From: Syntrophobacteraceae bacterium | Lineage (GTDB): Bacteria; Desulfobacterota; Syntrophobacteria; Syntrophobacterales; Syntrophobacteraceae | Assembly (NCBI GenBank): GCA_029974695.1 | Contig: JARKQW010000175.1 | Coordinates: forward strand, 1-33,866 | Reading direction: 5' to 3' | DNA length: 33,866 bases | In this document: positions 22,227-29,742 of the stretch, one piece after another | How positions within the stretch are numbered: position 1 is the stretch's first letter | Layout of the letters: every line of letters begins with the position of its first letter | Notes under the pieces: generated by a model | What the model was told of the DNA's origin: nothing | The model's input: only the letters and a program-made list of their open reading frames with translations | The model's database searches: none | Program-made: the position numbers and the translations under genes

Positions 22227-24302
22227 TCAGGAGGACGGCCGGTCCCTCAATGTTTGAAGGTACTGGCCCAGAGCCATTAGAGGAAAGCAATTGCGGTAGT
22301 TGTGATACCGAATGTAGAAGTGGTTGGGAAAGCCGGTGCCGGTAAAGTGGATTTCCTCCCACGTGCCGTCCGGCTGCTGGTTTCGGAGCAAGTACTGCAC
22401 CCCTTTGCGTACCTCGGGACTTCCATGCTCCCCCCCTGCAAGCAGCGCCATCACCGCCCAGGCCGTCTGTGACGGCGTGCTGGGCCCCTGCCCCCGAAGC
22501 TCGGGCCTGCAGTAGGATTCGCAGGTCTCTCCCCAGCCTCCGTCGGGGTTCTGATGGTCTTTCACCCACTGCAAGGCCGCCTGGATATAAGGCAACTTGG
22601 GATCTTCCCCTATCCCGATCAAACCCCGCAACACCGACCAGGTACCGTAGATGTAATTCACTCCCCATCGACCCCACCAACAGCCGTCAGGCTCCTGCAG
22701 GTCCTTGAGGAATCGGATGGCCTTCTGAGCCCGGGGGTGAGACCGTTGGTACCCGTAGTATCCCATGGCCTCGAGCACTCTTCCGGTAACGTCCGCCGTG
22801 GGATAGTCGACCATGGCTTCCTGGTCGGCAAAAGGAATCCGATTGAGGATCGTCATGGTGTTGTCCCGGTCAAAGGCCGCCCATCCGCCGCACGAGCTCT
22901 GCATGCTGAGGACCCATTCCATTCCGCGAGACTTGCTTTCTTCCAGGCCTGCACAAGGAGTGCTGCCCAGGCGATGGAGAGCGCTGAGCACCACCGCGGA
23001 ATCGTCCACGTCGGGATACTGGGTATTCACGAATTCGAAGGCCCATCCTCCCGGCGGGCAGCAGTTTTTCACCTGCCAGTCTCCCCCCGTCTTCACCTGT
23101 CTCTGAATGAGCCACTGCTGTACCCTTTGCAGGGTCGGGTGAGTTGGCGGCATTCCGGATTCCATGAGGGCAAGTGCGGTGAGGGCCGTGTCCCACACGG
23201 GGGAAATGCAGGATTGCATCCGATAGCCCAAGTCATCCTCGATGCAAAAGTCATCGAGGGCTCTCATCCCCTTGACCAGCACGGGGTGATTCAGGGGATA
23301 CCCCAGGTAATGGAGGGCCAGGATGGAGTAAACCATGGGGGGCTGGATCCCTCCCCAGTCTCCTGTTTCTTCCTGATGCTCCAGGATCCAAGTCTCCGCG
23401 GTCCGGATGGCGCGCCGACGAAGGTCCGGAAGGGGGTGCTTTTCCAGCCACTTGGCCACCCGGTCAAAGAGGAAGAAAAGCTTGTGCGTCATGGATGCGA
23501 AGCGCTTTTTGCGGGTCGCGGACCCCGGTGTCGGATGCAGCTCCGAGACCGATTTCTCCCTGGGAAGACGGTGGGTCGGTCGAATGCACAGGACAATGGA
23601 GAGGGGAACCGCAGTGGACCTCGCCCAACTCGAAAATTCGTAGATGCTGAAGTAAAAATGCGAAGGGAGCAGGACCAATTCCACGGGCATGGAAGGGACC
23701 TTGTCCCAATCGTATTGGGAGAATAGAGCCAGCCAAATCTTGGTAAACACCCGGCTGGCTTCCAGTCCGCCATTGTTTAGGATGAACGACCGGGCCCTTC
23801 GGAGAGGTTCCGAATCCGATTTCTCTCCCAACAGCTTGAGGGCAAAATAGGCTTCCACAGTGATGCTCAGGTTGCCCTCGTCCCCGTAATAAAGGGGCCA
23901 GGACCCATTGGGGCTCTGCTTGTTGAGCAGGTATTCGGCCATCCTCCTGCCTCTGGACGGGTCCAGGCGGCCCAGCAAATACAGGAGCATGACGTATTCG
24001 GCGGTGATGGTGACGTTGGACTCGAGTTCGGACCACCAGAAGCCCTCAGGGTACTGGGTTCTGAGGAAAAACTGAGTCGTACTCTGAATGGCCTTATCGA
24101 TGGAACGGATCCAGGAGCTCTGGAGACTCGAATGTCTCGTCGAATGGTGGGGGACGGGTTCCCTTCCTTTCTCGACCCTTGGCCTCAGGTGGGAAAAAGT
24201 CTTCTCATCCAGGGGATGCTCCGAGCCCTTCAAAACAATCCGGAAATTCTCCCGCTCGTCATCTCCCTCGGGGACCTCAGCAAGGGTCTCTCGTATGCCT
24301 CT
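22227..24302 (-). CDS. shc: squalene-hopene cyclase family triterpene cyclase
   Basis: The enzyme cyclises squalene to hopene/hopanol at the membrane, giving hopanoids. The protein of about 691 residues has the catalytic acid motif DVDDSA near 432-437 (PDVDD), matching DxDD of bacterial cyclases. Several QW repeats follow the pattern Q-x3-G-x-W (for example KQSPNGSWP, LQEPDGCWWG, HQNPDGGWGE, QQPDGTWEE), and the C-terminal GTGFPNHFYIRYHNYRN segment is typical. The ATG at 24302 has AAGG six bases upstream. Starts at 24323, 24428 or TTG 24437 would add up to 45 less conserved residues. No hpn genes or squalene synthase lie next to it. Hopanoids form without oxygen, so the gene fits an anaerobe. 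Confidence 0.93.
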   Translation of the reverse strand, partial: RGIRETLAEVPEGDDERENFRIVLKGSEHPLDEKTFSHLRPRVEKGREPVPHHSTRHSSLQSSWIRSIDKAIQSTTQFFLRTQYPEGFWWSELESNVTITAEYVMLLYLLGRLDPSRGRRMAEYLLNKQSPNGSWPLYYGDEGNLSITVEAYFALKLLGEKSDSEPLRRARSFILNNGGLEASRVFTKIWLALFSQYDWDKVPSMPVELVLLPSHFYFSIYEFSSWARSTAVPLSIVLCIRPTHRLPREKSVSELHPTPGSATRKKRFASMTHKLFFLFDRVAKWLEKHPLPDLRRRAIRTAETWILEHQEETGDWGGIQPPMVYSILALHYLGYPLNHPVLVKGMRALDDFCIEDDLGYRMQSCISPVWDTALTALALMESGMPPTHPTLQRVQQWLIQRQVKTGGDWQVKNCCPPGGWAFEFVNTQYPDVDDSAVVLSALHRLGSTPCAGLEESKSRGMEWVLSMQSSCGGWAAFDRDNTMTILNRIPFADQEAMVDYPTADVTGRVLEAMGYYGYQRSHPRAQKAIRFLKDLQEPDGCWWGRWGVNYIYGTWSVLRGLIGIGEDPKLPYIQAALQWVKDHQNPDGGWGETCESYCRPELRGQGPSTPSQTAWAVMALLAGGEHGSPEVRKGVQYLLRNQQPDGTWEEIHFTGTGFPNHFYIRYHNYRNCFPLMALGQYLQTLRDRPSS

Positions 24303-24462
24303 CATTCTCCACCTTAGTTTCATTACCGACTCAACCCCACTCACCCATCCCAGCAACTGTGTCGGCAAAGGGGCCGTGGCCTTTCCGCCAATCTCGCTCC
24401 CGGCGGCACGCTCCTCCCCACGCCCCATTCGCTCCAATCCTCAGGAAAAAAGGTAGGAGTTA

Positions 24463-24489
24463 TGTATATCAAAATTAGGATTTTCTCAA
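24463..24489 (-). promoter_or_regulatory. candidate promoter for the squalene-hopene cyclase gene
   Basis: On the minus strand TTGAGA (plus 24484-24489) and TATACA (24463-24468) are 15 bases apart. The -10 is preceded by TG one base upstream, an extended -10, which can offset the short spacer. The stretch is AT-rich against GC-rich surroundings. Transcription would start near 24456, leaving about 150 bases of leader if translation begins at 24302. Confidence 0.4.
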
Positions 24490-24684
24490 GCACAGTGAAC
24501 CCCGCACGGCAACTTTGTTTCCCACGGACCCAACAGGGCCTGTCAACAGGGAGATGTAGAAGTCTTCCTGAAGCCGTATCGCCGCACGAGTCACCCTCCT
24601 CCTTCCCCCCGGCGGCCGGGGTTGGGCTTGCGAAGGCCGCCTCTGTATCCGTCCGTCCTAACGGCCCTGCCTCGCGGTCGCCCC

Positions 24685-25641
24685 CTACTCCTCGCCTTTA
24701 CACGCCTCCCCTCGGGTGTCCGCGCGGAATTGCCTTTCCCGGAGCAGCTTGATCAGGCCGCCTCGGCGAAGATAGTCGCTGTAATTGTCGGGATGCTGTT
24801 CCAAGATGTATTTGAGGTAGGATATGTTGTTTTCTATGGCTTCCCGGTAGAGGTCCGAGTCGATGCCCCAACGAGTCAGGAAATGATGAAGCATGTATCG
24901 GTCCACATTTCCCAGCTGGGTTTCAAACCTCTTCTTGGTAAACTCCCAAAAGCCCGGGGTCTTCCGAAGCAGATCCAACTCACTTTCGAACCCGGGGACG
25001 CCGCCCTCCTTAAATTCCTGGAACAGGAAAGGCAACCTCTCCAGGTAGGTCCTGTCCGCCATTTGGCCAAGCAGGTCCGAGGCCCCCAACATCATGCCCA
25101 ACATCTCGTGCTCCCCGGACTGAAATCGAATCTCGGTCATCTGCACATCCAGTCCGGTGCATCGAAGGATATCGCGGCAAGCGGCAAATTCTTGTGCCGA
25201 ATACCCCTGTGCATCGAAGTATTCCTTCATAAAGCAAATACTGCGCTCGATGTGGTTGAGGGTATACTTGGCGCCGGTTCCGGAGACATCGTCCGCCGTC
25301 TGGACGTACCCCGTATCGTGCATCAATGCCGTGATGAGGGCCAGGGTGACCATACCCTCCTCCATTTGGACCCCCGTCCGATGCGCCCCGTGGATCAGGC
25401 GAATCAAAGCCATCAGGCAATCCGTAGTGTGCTTCAAGTCATGGTAGCGGGTGTTGCACCGGAAGTACCCAGGGCATCTGCCCAGGAAAAGTCCCCGGAC
25501 GTGTTCGAAAGCCTTCTCAAGGGGCTGCTGCGAGTAGTTCGGGAACATGAGGAAAAGGAGCCTCTTGCATTCCTCAAAGACATCCTCGGGGTCCTCCATG
25601 CACACCAGATCTTCCAACTTGATCCTCTGAACCAGCATCAT
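24685..25641 (-). CDS. HD-domain protein resembling cyclic-nucleotide phosphodiesterases
   Basis: The 318-residue soluble protein has metal-site motifs RYHDLKHTTDCL at about 65-76, ALITALMHDTGY at about 103-112, and YTLNHIERS near 126-133. The first resembles the YHNxxHAxDV signature and the second the HD of class I (eukaryote-type) phosphodiesterases more than ordinary HD-GYP proteins. The second half is helical, with DLLGQMADRTYLERLPFLF supplying a further acidic metal ligand. Substrate is unknown: cAMP, cGMP or another phosphoester are all possible. The tandem ATGs at 25641 and 25638 follow GAGG. It is upstream of the squalene-hopene cyclase gene on the same strand, but a separate promoter lies between them. 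Confidence 0.75.
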   Translation of the reverse strand: MMLVQRIKLEDLVCMEDPEDVFEECKRLLFLMFPNYSQQPLEKAFEHVRGLFLGRCPGYFRCNTRYHDLKHTTDCLMALIRLIHGAHRTGVQMEEGMVTLALITALMHDTGYVQTADDVSGTGAKYTLNHIERSICFMKEYFDAQGYSAQEFAACRDILRCTGLDVQMTEIRFQSGEHEMLGMMLGASDLLGQMADRTYLERLPFLFQEFKEGGVPGFESELDLLRKTPGFWEFTKKRFETQLGNVDRYMLHHFLTRWGIDSDLYREAIENNISYLKYILEQHPDNYSDYLRRGGLIKLLRERQFRADTRGEACKGEE

Positions 25642-26035
25642 GGCCGCCTCGTTCCAAGAGATCCAAGCCGTTTCCGTTCGTCGAGCGAACTCCCCGCCAC
25701 CCCAAAATTGCGGCTGCTGTTTTGCCGTGAACCGAAAAAGATTAAGGATTCCTCTATTACGATATTACGATGGGAAAATGATGAATCTAGGGCTCCAAAG
25801 CAGTCAACGGACTCCCTGGTGATTGACAACTTTCGGAGTGGTAAAGTGAGACCGTATCCCAAAATGAGAAGAATGAATCTTTCTCTAGACTATGGACAAA
25901 GCCCTGCGTCCCCCTCCGCGTTCAGATCTACGCGAGGCGTTGATCACACTAGCAAAAGAAGGCGCGCAGCGTCAACCTCGTTCTCGTGCACAGGCCCCCC
26001 CGAACGTTTCCCAGGTCGACCTCCATCCTTCCATT
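25642..26035. other. AT-richer intergenic stretch without a convincing gene
   Basis: This stretch separates the divergent HD-protein gene and the membrane-anchored coiled-coil gene. Its composition is more AT-rich around 25730-25880 than in the flanking genes. Reading all frames gives no protein-like sequence, and no well-spaced promoter was found for the HD-protein gene. The strong plus-strand promoter at 26036 closes the region. Confidence 0.4.
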
Positions 26036-26063
26036 TTGAAACCCACGTCAAATGAACTATAAT
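26036..26063 (+). promoter_or_regulatory. strong sigma-70 promoter
   Basis: TTGAAA (26036-26041, five of six consensus bases) and a perfect TATAAT (26058-26063) are separated by 16 bases. The predicted start is near 26070, giving a long leader of about 155 bases before the ATG at 26226. This is the best promoter match in the window. Confidence 0.7.
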
Positions 26064-26077
26064 GGGCAAAAATTTAC

Positions 26078-26204
26078 GGCCGGGCATGGGAGAAGCTACC
26101 CCGTTCTTTCTCGGGGTGAACGCATCTTCTCGGTGCCCGAAGCCGACGGATAACGGGAGATTTCTCCAGCCTTCTCGAGGGGCAAATTGCTCCGCCCGCG
26201 GAGC
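26078..26204 (+). ncRNA. candidate structured leader RNA of unknown class
   Basis: The leader folds into an extended arm: GGC-CGGGCA (26078-26086) with TGCCCG-aa-GCC (26134-26144), then GAGAAG (26090-26095) with CTTCTC (26126-26131), then ACCCCG (26098-26103) with CGGGGT (26112-26117). The helices are separated by small internal loops. A GGAG/CTCC stem follows near 26156-26167. A perfect GCTCCG-cccg-CGGAGC hairpin lies at 26189-26204, ending just before the GAGAGGAG ribosome-binding site. The layout of promoter, complex fold, then hairpin beside the ribosome-binding site is what a cis-regulatory RNA looks like. I did not recognise a known riboswitch, 6S or SRP RNA. Confidence 0.45.
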
Positions 26205-26225
26205 AGAGAGGAGCGCAACCATCCC

Positions 26226-26819
26226 ATGAACCTGATCATGATGTACCAACTAATGGCAGCCCTGTTAGTGCTCGTGACCCTCCTGTCTCTGGGTTATTAC
26301 CTGGGGTACCGAAAAAACGTGCGCAAGTACCAGGCGTTGAGTGCAAACGACCGGGAGGAGATGTTGACCATCGAGCGGGCCTTGAAACGTTTTTGGGACC
26401 ACGAAAAGGAACAGCTCGAAGCGGAGAAGGCCGAGCTCGAACGCCGCATCCAGTTCCTGGAGGACCGCTTGGATCAGTACCGCAGAAAAGCCGCAGGCAT
26501 CGGCATGATGGGTCTCCGGAAGAGCAAGCTCACCGATATGCTCTTGTCGCTGCTCGTGGAGAATGAGACCCTCGAGGAAAGGCTCTTTATGCAGAACCTG
26601 AAGCTGAAACAGGAAAGAGACCAGTACCTGGAAAACGAACTCAGGCACATCAGCTATAAGCGAATCCTTCTCTCCGACCTCATCAACCAGGCGGGGGTGC
26701 GCAAGGAGATGGAGCGCGTATTGAACGAAAAGGGAAAACTCAAGCGCCTGGAAATCCGCGGAAGGGAGATGGAGCCCTCTCCATTGCCCCAGAAAAACGA
26801 GGAAGACACCGCATATTAG
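26226..26819 (+). CDS. membrane-anchored coiled-coil protein, unknown function
   Basis: The 197-residue protein has one N-terminal membrane helix (MAALLVLVTLLSLGYYLGY, about residues 9-27). A long charged alpha-helical region follows from about 40 to 185 with coiled-coil character (HEKEQLEAEKAELERRIQFL, LEERLFMQNLKLKQERDQYL in heptads) and a short polar tail. A glycine/methionine break (AAGIGMMGLRKS) near residue 95 splits the coil. This bitopic design recalls envelope or division scaffold proteins, but I recognise no family. The GAGAGGAG ribosome-binding site is about 12 bases upstream of the ATG at 26226; a second ATG at 26238 would have a longer gap still. It is driven by a strong promoter through a folded leader. 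Confidence 0.7.
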   Translation: MNLIMMYQLMAALLVLVTLLSLGYYLGYRKNVRKYQALSANDREEMLTIERALKRFWDHEKEQLEAEKAELERRIQFLEDRLDQYRRKAAGIGMMGLRKSKLTDMLLSLLVENETLEERLFMQNLKLKQERDQYLENELRHISYKRILLSDLINQAGVRKEMERVLNEKGKLKRLEIRGREMEPSPLPQKNEEDTAY

Positions 26820-26910
26820 ACGGATCGCCGGTTCGGCCTGCACCGCCGGATACCGCCGGACCTTTCCGAATCCCAATCGGCACGAACATTACAGGATCAA
26901 GGACGACCCC

Positions 26911-27381
26911 ATGCTTGCATGTACCGACTGTTCCAATTTCTTTGAATCGAATCTGGTCAAACCGGATAAGGACGGTGACCTGGTCTGCCCCGTGAAGGAC
27001 TGCGACGGCTACCTTGTGGACCTGGACGATCTGCTCGCCGACCTGCTCACCCGCTTTTGGTCCCTCGGCCACTGGACCCGGTATTCCTGTGCCGGGCACC
27101 TTTGGAGAGCCGAGTTTGAACCACACATTGCCTTTTCCCTGGACGAAGAGAATCTGAAGCTTAAAGAGATCATCGAAGGAATGAACGACGGTACCGTCCG
27201 GATCGAGACCTCCGAGGAGGAAGGAGAGGAGTCCGGTGAAGAGCCGAAGCTCGTCGTCCTGGCTGCCGCAGCCGCTTCCAGCGATCCCATCGAACGGCTC
27301 CAAATCCAGCACGATTTCCTCGAATTCATGTACGAGGTGCTCTTGCGCCTGGAAGAGGAAGCGGACAATGAGGAAGCCTGA
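26911..27381 (+). CDS. acidic zinc-ribbon-like protein, unknown function
   Basis: The 156-residue protein begins with a putative metal site: Cys4 and Cys7 (CTDC) and Cys26 and Cys31 (CPVKDC), a C-x2-C / C-x4-C arrangement. A further Cys60-x2-His63 follows in YSCAGHLW. The middle is strongly acidic (SEEEGEESGEE near 110), then an alanine-rich stretch and an acidic helix at the C-terminus. The segment LLADLLTRFWSLGHWTRYSCAGHL could be a recognition surface for a nucleic acid or protein partner. AAGGA precedes the ATG by about nine bases. It is 91 bases after the coiled-coil gene and 89 before the thioesterase gene, all in one direction. No family was recognised. Confidence 0.7.
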   Translation: MLACTDCSNFFESNLVKPDKDGDLVCPVKDCDGYLVDLDDLLADLLTRFWSLGHWTRYSCAGHLWRAEFEPHIAFSLDEENLKLKEIIEGMNDGTVRIETSEEEGEESGEEPKLVVLAAAAASSDPIERLQIQHDFLEFMYEVLLRLEEEADNEEA

Positions 27382-27470
27382 GCCCCGAGTTGCAGACCGG
27401 GTTCGTCTTTCGTGTCCTCTGGGCCGAGTCCGTCGCCCGTGACCGGAAACCGGAAAGGAGAAACTCCGGA

Positions 27471-27968
27471 ATGTCTGAAGAAAAATATCGGCTCCTTCCC
27501 CACAGGGAAAGCGACAATTGTTTTGCCTGCAGCCGCACCAACCCGTCGGGACTCAAGATGAATTTCTACACCGACGGGCAGAAGATCGTGTCCCGGGTTC
27601 GAGTCGCTCCTAATCTCAGCGGATGGGACCAACTCGTTCACGGGGGAATCCTGGCCACCATGTTGGACGAAGCCATGGGCTGGGGCGTGCTGCACCTTGT
27701 GGGCAGAATCACCCTCACGAAATCCATGACCGTAGACTTCCTGAAGCCCGCCTATGTGAACCGGGAGCTCAAGGTGGAAAGTCATATTCTGGAACGTCGG
27801 GGGGACCGGGAGGTGTGGATGGAGGGGTTCCTCTGGAACGATGCCGGGGAATTGTGCGCCAAGTCCTTGGGTTCCTACGCCCTGTTCACCGCCGAAGATA
27901 TGAAGAGGCGAAAGATCCTGAACGAGGAACTCATTCGGGACGTGGAGCGAATCATCGCCGGAGGATGA
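27471..27968 (+). CDS. hotdog-fold acyl-CoA thioesterase (PaaI-like)
   Basis: The 165-residue protein has the hotdog thioesterase pattern: NCFACSRTNPSGLKMNF at residues 16-32 (the CxxC-NPxGL signature seen in this group), LVHGGILATMLDEAMGW near 56-72 with the family's HGG and catalytic acidic residue, then LTKSMTVDFLKPAYVNRELKVE, the central strands. Such enzymes hydrolyse acyl-CoA thioesters in the cytoplasm; the substrate cannot be read from the sequence. AAAGGAG lies ten bases before the ATG at 27471. It ends the plus-strand group that starts with the promoter at 26036. Confidence 0.88.
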   Translation: MSEEKYRLLPHRESDNCFACSRTNPSGLKMNFYTDGQKIVSRVRVAPNLSGWDQLVHGGILATMLDEAMGWGVLHLVGRITLTKSMTVDFLKPAYVNRELKVESHILERRGDREVWMEGFLWNDAGELCAKSLGSYALFTAEDMKRRKILNEELIRDVERIIAGG

Positions 27969-28382
27969 TGCCGAATCATGCCCTCGCCCAAGCCGTCCCA
28001 TTGCCGGGAACAGACGCGGCTGCGGAGTGCTGCCCTACAGGTCCTCGCAATTCAGGATCGCCGAGAAATGCCGTATGGTCGGAGCTCTCTTTCGGAATGC
28101 GGGCCTGTTCCGGACCAGGGGGCGGCCGCATTGGCGGTTTCCCCCGGACTCACCGGGGCGCACCCCAGCTCTTGGGGGCCGTACCCGGACCCGAGATACC
28201 ACTCGGCCCTCGGCCTGCTTCGCAAAAGAACCCGGGGGGCCGGGCGATGAACTCTTTCCCCGCGGGTTCGCCCCCGGAGCGGGAGAGGAGGGACCGATGC
28301 CGGATTTCATCCTTCCCTCACCCCCTCCCGTTCTCCGGGATCGGCTCAGGAAGACGGAACGTGCCGTTGCCCATGAAGCAGG
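27969..28382. other. 414-base gap between convergent genes, non-coding as far as can be seen
   Basis: Frames are open here only because of GC-rich composition; none gives a protein-like sequence or has a good ribosome-binding site. The one structured item is the long inverted repeat at 28273-28339. The gap separates the thioesterase gene (+) and the lipoprotein gene (-). Confidence 0.45.
28273..28339. repeat. long stem of three helices between convergent genes
   Basis: CCCGGAG (28273-28279) pairs with CTCCGGG (28333-28339), CGGGAG (28280-28285) with CTCCCG (28325-28330), and GAGGGA (28288-28293) with TCCCTC (28314-28319). That makes 19 pairs with small bulges. No T-run follows on either strand. 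It could serve as a two-way terminator of the converging genes or be the remnant of a small mobile repeat; one copy only was noticed here. Confidence 0.4.
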
Positions 28383-28613
28383 CTACTTATGCTGCTCCCC
28401 GATAATGTATCCCGTGAGTCCTCCCACCGCCCCGCCGACACCGGCTCCAACGGCGGGATTCCCTCCGGCAATGGCTGTGAGGGCCGCCCCCCCCGCGGCT
28501 CCGATGGCCGCGCCGCTGAGGGTCCGCTGTTGAGTTTCGCTCATTCCGGCACACCCGAAGGTGAACAGACACGCCACCACAAGCATCAATGCCATGATTC
28601 TGTTTCTTTTCAT
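28383..28613 (-). CDS. small glycine-zipper lipoprotein
   Basis: The 76-residue protein has a basic start (MKRNRIM), a hydrophobic segment and a lipobox-like FTFGC, so it is probably exported and lipid-anchored at Cys21. The mature part is a glycine-zipper stretch, GAAIGAAGGAALTAIAGG followed by GAGVGGAVGGLTGYIIG, as in Gly-zipper outer-membrane lipoproteins of the SlyB/YMGG type. These motifs favour tight helix packing in the envelope. The ATG at 28613 has GGGAG upstream; an ATG at 28655 would add 14 residues before the signal peptide and is less likely. It lies 89 bases downstream of the secreted-protein gene on the same strand. Confidence 0.8.
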   Translation of the reverse strand: MKRNRIMALMLVVACLFTFGCAGMSETQQRTLSGAAIGAAGGAALTAIAGGNPAVGAGVGGAVGGLTGYIIGEQHK

Positions 28614-28702
28614 GGGGGCACTCCCTGTTTTCGGTTTGATTTTCACCGCATTCATCTATAGACGCAAAGCTGCGGGATTTCCGGCCGAGGGGATCCCACC
28701 GC

Positions 28703-29119
28703 CTATTTCTTCACCGGCTTTCCTGCGATGGTCGACACCTTGGGTTTGATCATCTCGTCCCAGACCACTCGCATGACCGGAACGTTCATTTTGGCCGGAT
28801 TCGCTTTGTAGAAGGCATCGATCCGGTTCACGACGGTATCCAGCGGGACATCTCCCAAAGCCTCCGCCACCTTTTCCGAAAAGCTATCCCGCTTCAGCTC
28901 GGGATACTTGCCGATCATCTCCTCCTCGATGTCGGCCATCTCCCCCACACCCAGAATGAACGCCCGTTTGCTCTCCAGGGACATCTTGGCCCATTCCTCG
29001 CCCTGCAAGAGCTTCGATTCCGCGGCATCTGCACGGTCACCCTGGAAAAGCGCACCCATGGACATGCCCAGGATCAAGGCCAACAGAATTGCGGAGATTC
29101 CTTTTGCCTCCCATTTCAT
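28703..29119 (-). CDS. secreted protein of unknown function
   Basis: The 138-residue protein has a Sec signal peptide (MKWEAKGISAILLALILGMSMGALF, then RADAAES, with a likely AxA-type cleavage near residue 33). The mature part of about 105 residues is charged and helical: WAKMSLESKRAFILGVGEMADIEEEM, FSEKVAEALGDVPLDTVVNRIDAFYKANPAKMNVPVMRVVWDEMIKP. The SLESKRAFILGVGEMADIE and VVNRIDAFYKANP segments resemble small periplasmic proteins of unknown role seen in Proteobacteria. There are no cysteines in the mature part. AGGAGG is five bases before the ATG. With the lipoprotein gene it makes a small envelope pair. Confidence 0.75.
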   Translation of the reverse strand: MKWEAKGISAILLALILGMSMGALFQGDRADAAESKLLQGEEWAKMSLESKRAFILGVGEMADIEEEMIGKYPELKRDSFSEKVAEALGDVPLDTVVNRIDAFYKANPAKMNVPVMRVVWDEMIKPKVSTIAGKPVKK

Positions 29120-29511
29120 CGCAGCCTCCTCATGTTTGTTTCGTTCCGGTGGTTCGAGCCGTCTGTCACGGATCAGCGGGCCTGCCCCGATCCCTATGGC
29201 AACCCTTGCCGGGCCTCGTGGAGAACGGCTCTCTCTTGCGGTGCGGCGACTCCCGCGTCATCCGGTCTTCCCGATTCCGGCGGCGGCCTGTCTCCGCAGT
29301 GCCGGGCCCGGAACCTTTCCATCCGCATTCTGTGCGCTCGAGCCCGGGGCCTTCTCGGTCAACGACCGCCGTTCCTCGCCCCGGATGGGGCCCTCAAAGC
29401 CGGGCGGCTCCCCACCGGAACCCGCTTCGATGGGCCGAATCCCGGGGCGAAGCCACAAAACTCCACCCGTCCTCTCTGCTTGGGAAAACCTATAAAGGAA
29501 GATTAGGGGGA
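29120..29511. other. 392-base gap without a supported gene
   Basis: This lies between the tRNA-His gene and the secreted-protein gene, both on the minus strand. The frames show arginine/proline/serine-rich translations of GC-rich DNA. A frame that runs on from the tRNA sequence is not a gene. No clear promoter for the secreted-protein gene and no hairpin with a T-tract after the tRNA were found. Confidence 0.45.
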
Positions 29512-29588
29512 TGGGGTGAGTGATGGGACTCGAACCCACAGCCTCTGGGGCCACAACCCAGTGCTCTAACCATTGAGCTACACCCACC
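29512..29588 (-). tRNA. tRNA-His (anticodon GUG)
   Basis: The minus strand folds as a cloverleaf: acceptor GTGGGTG / CACTCAC, D-arm around AGCTCAATGGTTAGAGC, anticodon arm CTGGGTT-GTG-GCCCCAG, and T-arm TGTGGGTTCGAGTCCCA. The extra G at -1 faces C73, the identity pair of tRNA-His, so both are encoded rather than added later. The 3' CCA is also encoded (plus-strand TGG at 29512-29514). The histidine identity is certain from anticodon and the G-1:C73 pair. No promoter with good -35/-10 boxes was obvious between it and the CAP-domain gene upstream. Confidence 0.96.
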
Positions 29589-29742
29589 ATGTCGAAGCGC
29601 CAATCCGGCGCCGGTAGGTATTTTGCCTAACACAGGTCCCGAGAAACATCAAGAGAATTCCCCGGGGATCGGCGGCCTTCCCCGCCGTGGGCCGACAGCG
29701 TCTCAGGGTGCTGCGATCCAAACGGGACCGGGTTCAGCCCCG

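Noticed and set aside
22554-23726. A plus-strand open frame opposite the squalene-hopene cyclase
   Set aside because: The cyclase DxDD and QW motifs are intact on the minus strand.
24622-26055. A plus-strand open frame opposite the HD-domain gene
   Set aside because: The HD metal-site motifs are on the minus strand; the plus-strand frame shows no family features and runs through intergenic DNA.
29258-29590. A minus-strand frame starting in the tRNA-His sequence (begins MVGVAQWLEHWVV)
   Set aside because: This is the classic false protein made by translating a tRNA gene; the cloverleaf, anticodon and CCA end explain the sequence.
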